Source: Terriglobia bacterium (GTDB lineage: Bacteria; Acidobacteriota; Terriglobia; Bryobacterales; UBA6623). Taken from it: a stretch of DNA of 64,000 bases. Position 1 is the stretch's first letter. Each line of letters starts with the position of its first letter. The stretch is taken from the NCBI GenBank assembly GCA_009841225.1, contig VXMF01000058.1, positions 1-64,000 of the forward strand. Direction: 5' to 3'. Below the pieces are notes generated by a model that saw nothing but the letters and a program-made list of their open reading frames with translations, made no database searches and was not told the DNA's origin. A program made the position numbers and the translations under genes. Below are positions 62,175 through 64,000 of the stretch, one piece after another.

Positions 62175-62777
62175 TCAGCCGCCAGCGAACTTCCGAAACC
62201 AAGATTCTGATTGCACTGCATTTCTAAGGGGAGTATTGACTGCGAGCGGTGCTTGGACGATGTACTGCACGGCTATCTGCCGACCCTTCGGATCAAGCGA
62301 CTTCAGGTGACGCTTTGCGGCTTGGATCGAGTATGGTTCGGATTTCTTCTTCTGAAAGTTGCTTCCTAGTGCAGTCCAAACAACAACATCGATGCCTTTG
62401 GCGCGTGCCCACTCTCTTATGTTGGCCTTGGTGTTGTCTAAGGCATTCTGCCATCGGTTCTCGTCCGGCTCCCTTGGCAGATAGCACCCGATACGCTTCA
62501 ATATCGTTCCCTCTCGAGTCCGCACGTCGCAAGCGGCGTCTCTCCAGCACCTCCGATTGCTCAATGCGTAGCGTACTTGACACGGCCTGCCGTTTTCATA
62601 GTCCAAGACCAATGTCAACGCGCAGTTCCGAGACTCGGAAATTCTAGAAAACTCCAAGTTCAGGCACGGGCCGTCACGGTGCCATTTCTTGTCTGCGAGG
62701 TGTTTGTTGAATTCCTTGCCGCGGTCTGATTCGTCATCCCAAAGCAGAGAACCCCATCCGAGAATCGCTATTCGCAT
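62175..62777 (-). CDS. protein resembling gamma-glutamylcyclotransferase/AIG2 fold
   Basis: 200 residues. MRIAILGWGSLLWDDESDRG resembles the Y/W-GSLL phosphate loop that opens AIG2/GGCT proteins, but the family's catalytic Glu cannot be placed with confidence. The rest (YALSNRRCWRDAACDVRTRE, VVVWTALGSNFQKKKSEPY) is not clearly matched. Function unknown. Codon use is less GC-biased than in the housekeeping genes. It lies 53 bases downstream of the Fic gene on the same strand. Confidence 0.65.
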   Translation of the reverse strand: MRIAILGWGSLLWDDESDRGKEFNKHLADKKWHRDGPCLNLEFSRISESRNCALTLVLDYENGRPCQVRYALSNRRCWRDAACDVRTREGTILKRIGCYLPREPDENRWQNALDNTKANIREWARAKGIDVVVWTALGSNFQKKKSEPYSIQAAKRHLKSLDPKGRQIAVQYIVQAPLAVNTPLRNAVQSESWFRKFAGG

Positions 62778-62829
62778 TCAGCCCCCTCATCAATCCGCCG
62801 CAAACTCCGGCTCAATCGATCCCAAGCAA

Positions 62830-63933
62830 TCATGCTTCGATGATTTCCAAGAGTTCTGGAAACGCAAACATGGATGGTCGGCTGCCACTTGACCCAATAA
62901 TACGCCGCAAGATGTCGTCTTCTTGCAGAGCCACCAAGATGCGGTGAGCAGACGGTGCTGGTATACCGGTTCCGTCCACAAATTTCGTACTAGAGAAAAC
63001 CGGCTGCTGGAAGATCCAGTCGAGGGTCCGAATTGCATGGCGGGATCTTGTAGCGGCATCAATCCGAGGCTTCAGGCTGTCGTGGAGATCGAGAATGGCC
63101 CTAGTCTTCGTCAAGTTGTCATCGGCCTGATTCTGCACCGCCGTGAGGAAGAACATGCACCAGCCGGTCCAGTCATTGTCGCGGGAGACAGCGAGCAGAC
63201 GTTCGTAGTAGGTAGCTCGGTTGGCCTCGAAGTAGGCGCTGATGTAGAACATAGGCCGTTGGATGCAGCCTCGCTGCCACAGGAACAGCGGTATTAGCAT
63301 GCGTCCCAAGCGACCGTTGCCGTCTAGGAAGGGGTGCAGCGCTTCGAATTCGGCATGTAAGTTCGCGGCCTGTACGAGTAAGTCGGGTTTCTCTTGATGG
63401 AGATAGCGTTCCCACGTACTCATTGCGTGATCGAGCCGTTGCGGGCCGATGGGCACGTATGTGGCTTCGTTAATCGCACATCCCGGGGGCCCGATCCAGT
63501 TAGAGATGCGCCTGAACTGACCGGGCCCCTTGTTGTCACCGCGAGTTCCCGAGAGCAGTGTCTCGTGTGCAGCACGAATAACGCGTCCTGAAAGCGGAAG
63601 CTCCTCCAACATCTCCTGGGCACGTCGTACGGCTAGGCGGTATTTGATGATCTCGTGGATGTGGATGAGGCGCTCAGGGGAGGCAACTTGAACTCCCGCC
63701 TCGAAACCCAGTACCTCGCTCGTGGTCGCCTCAATTCCCTCGATACGTGAGGAGAGAACCGCTTCTCTAGTGCTCAGCGGTGCCGACGGCACGCTGGGGT
63801 TGGGCGCGGCCGCAAGCAGGCCATCGTATCGAGCCAGTGCACTCGTGGCCGGTCCGATCAGTGGGATCAGTCTTTGCCAGTCGAGTTGGTCTTCAGGCGG
63901 AAACCGCCCTTCATGGTATTGAGTTGGTTTCAT
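62830..63933 (-). CDS. Fic family AMP-transferase with autoinhibitory helix
   Basis: 367 residues. The FIC motif HPFLDGNGRLGRMLIPLF is complete, with catalytic His and the Asp and Arg of the anion hole. The N-terminal helix has S61-S-R-I-E65-G66, the S/T-xxx-E-G/N inhibition motif of class II Fic proteins, so activity is likely held in check in cis. The C-terminus is a winged-helix-like region. Targets are unknown. Its ATG overlaps the stop of a gene that enters from the right edge (ATGA). Confidence 0.9.
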   Translation of the reverse strand: MKPTQYHEGRFPPEDQLDWQRLIPLIGPATSALARYDGLLAAAPNPSVPSAPLSTREAVLSSRIEGIEATTSEVLGFEAGVQVASPERLIHIHEIIKYRLAVRRAQEMLEELPLSGRVIRAAHETLLSGTRGDNKGPGQFRRISNWIGPPGCAINEATYVPIGPQRLDHAMSTWERYLHQEKPDLLVQAANLHAEFEALHPFLDGNGRLGRMLIPLFLWQRGCIQRPMFYISAYFEANRATYYERLLAVSRDNDWTGWCMFFLTAVQNQADDNLTKTRAILDLHDSLKPRIDAATRSRHAIRTLDWIFQQPVFSSTKFVDGTGIPAPSAHRILVALQEDDILRRIIGSSGSRPSMFAFPELLEIIEA

Positions 63934-64000
63934 CTTCTGTCCGCTGTCGTGTTGAGATCCGAGATTGCCGTATGCAGATGGTCGTCAATCAATTGGGAGC
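63930..64000 (-). CDS. 3' end of a gene coupled to the Fic gene
   Basis: The last 22 codons of a minus-strand frame (SQLIDDHLHTAISDL, NTTADRR-stop) run in from the window edge, and the TGA overlaps the Fic start. The ATGA overlap is the main evidence that it is real; it repeats the coupling seen in other accessory operons here. The product cannot be identified. Confidence 0.35.
   Translation of the reverse strand, partial: SQLIDDHLHTAISDLNTTADRR

Overview
The window is a GC-rich bacterial chromosome segment. It most resembles an Acidobacteriota genome of the Solibacter/Bryobacter type. The grounds are a DUF1549/DUF1553 (PSD1) protein beside a DUF1501 protein, several formylglycine sulfatases, PQQ and molybdenum dehydrogenases, PdxST-type vitamin B6 synthesis, and the order ffh-rpsP-khpA-rimM-trmD-rplS. 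This placement is an inference from gene content; no rRNA is present to confirm it.

Layout, left to right. 0-3.9 kb: an edge-truncated secreted protein with three Cache-like repeats (1-1510, minus, open through the window edge), a sulfatase and tRNA-Lys. 4.1-12.5 kb: permease, PIG-L deacetylase, PSD1 protein, DUF1501 protein, an SDR reductase and a DUF2141 protein. 12.5-15.3 kb: a decay zone holding broken copies of the SDR gene and of the 3' end of rplS, followed by a HigB/HigA-ImmA toxin-antitoxin pair. 15.3-19.5 kb: the rplS-trmD-rimM-khpA-rpsP-ffh operon on the minus strand; the S16 protein carries a very long acidic tail. 19.9-25 kb: a peroxiredoxin with an in-frame TGA at its catalytic cysteine and a SECIS-like hairpin just downstream (probable selenoprotein), a thiolase, an antitoxin with a frameshifted VapC, tRNA-Arg and two adjacent HNH endonucleases. 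25-31.8 kb: a haem-bearing toroid-fold protein, TPR and PQQ gene fragments, a xylose isomerase homologue, a pentahaem cytochrome and a ThDP enzyme. 31.9-37 kb: pdxS-pdxT, a small helical protein, a HemW-like protein and a DinG-like helicase. 37-41.2 kb: four glycosyltransferases, two pairs of which are translationally coupled. 41.3-46.8 kb: a cysteine desulfurase-like enzyme, an AbrB-Doc toxin-antitoxin pair with a clear promoter/operator, a MidA-like methyltransferase and a HEAT/cyclophilin-like protein. 47-51 kb: a Tat-exported molybdenum hydroxylase operon ended by a strong terminator. 51-62 kb: two sulfatases flanking an MNT-ATPase-PIN cluster, then two tandem cytochrome/PQQ dehydrogenases sharing a 500-bp identical tract. 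62-64 kb: an AIG2-like protein and a Fic protein coupled to a gene that runs off the edge.

The housekeeping blocks (translation operon, B6, haem, glycosyltransferases) look ordinary. They are interrupted by small accessory islands of toxin-antitoxin, HNH, ATPase-PIN and Fic genes, several of them decayed. The two items most worth following are the Sec-peroxiredoxin with its recoding hairpin (19859-20371) and the MNT / DUF3696-type ATPase / PIN module (52790-55045), which has the architecture of an uncharacterised defence or toxin-antitoxin system. All functions are read from sequence motifs; no database search was run.
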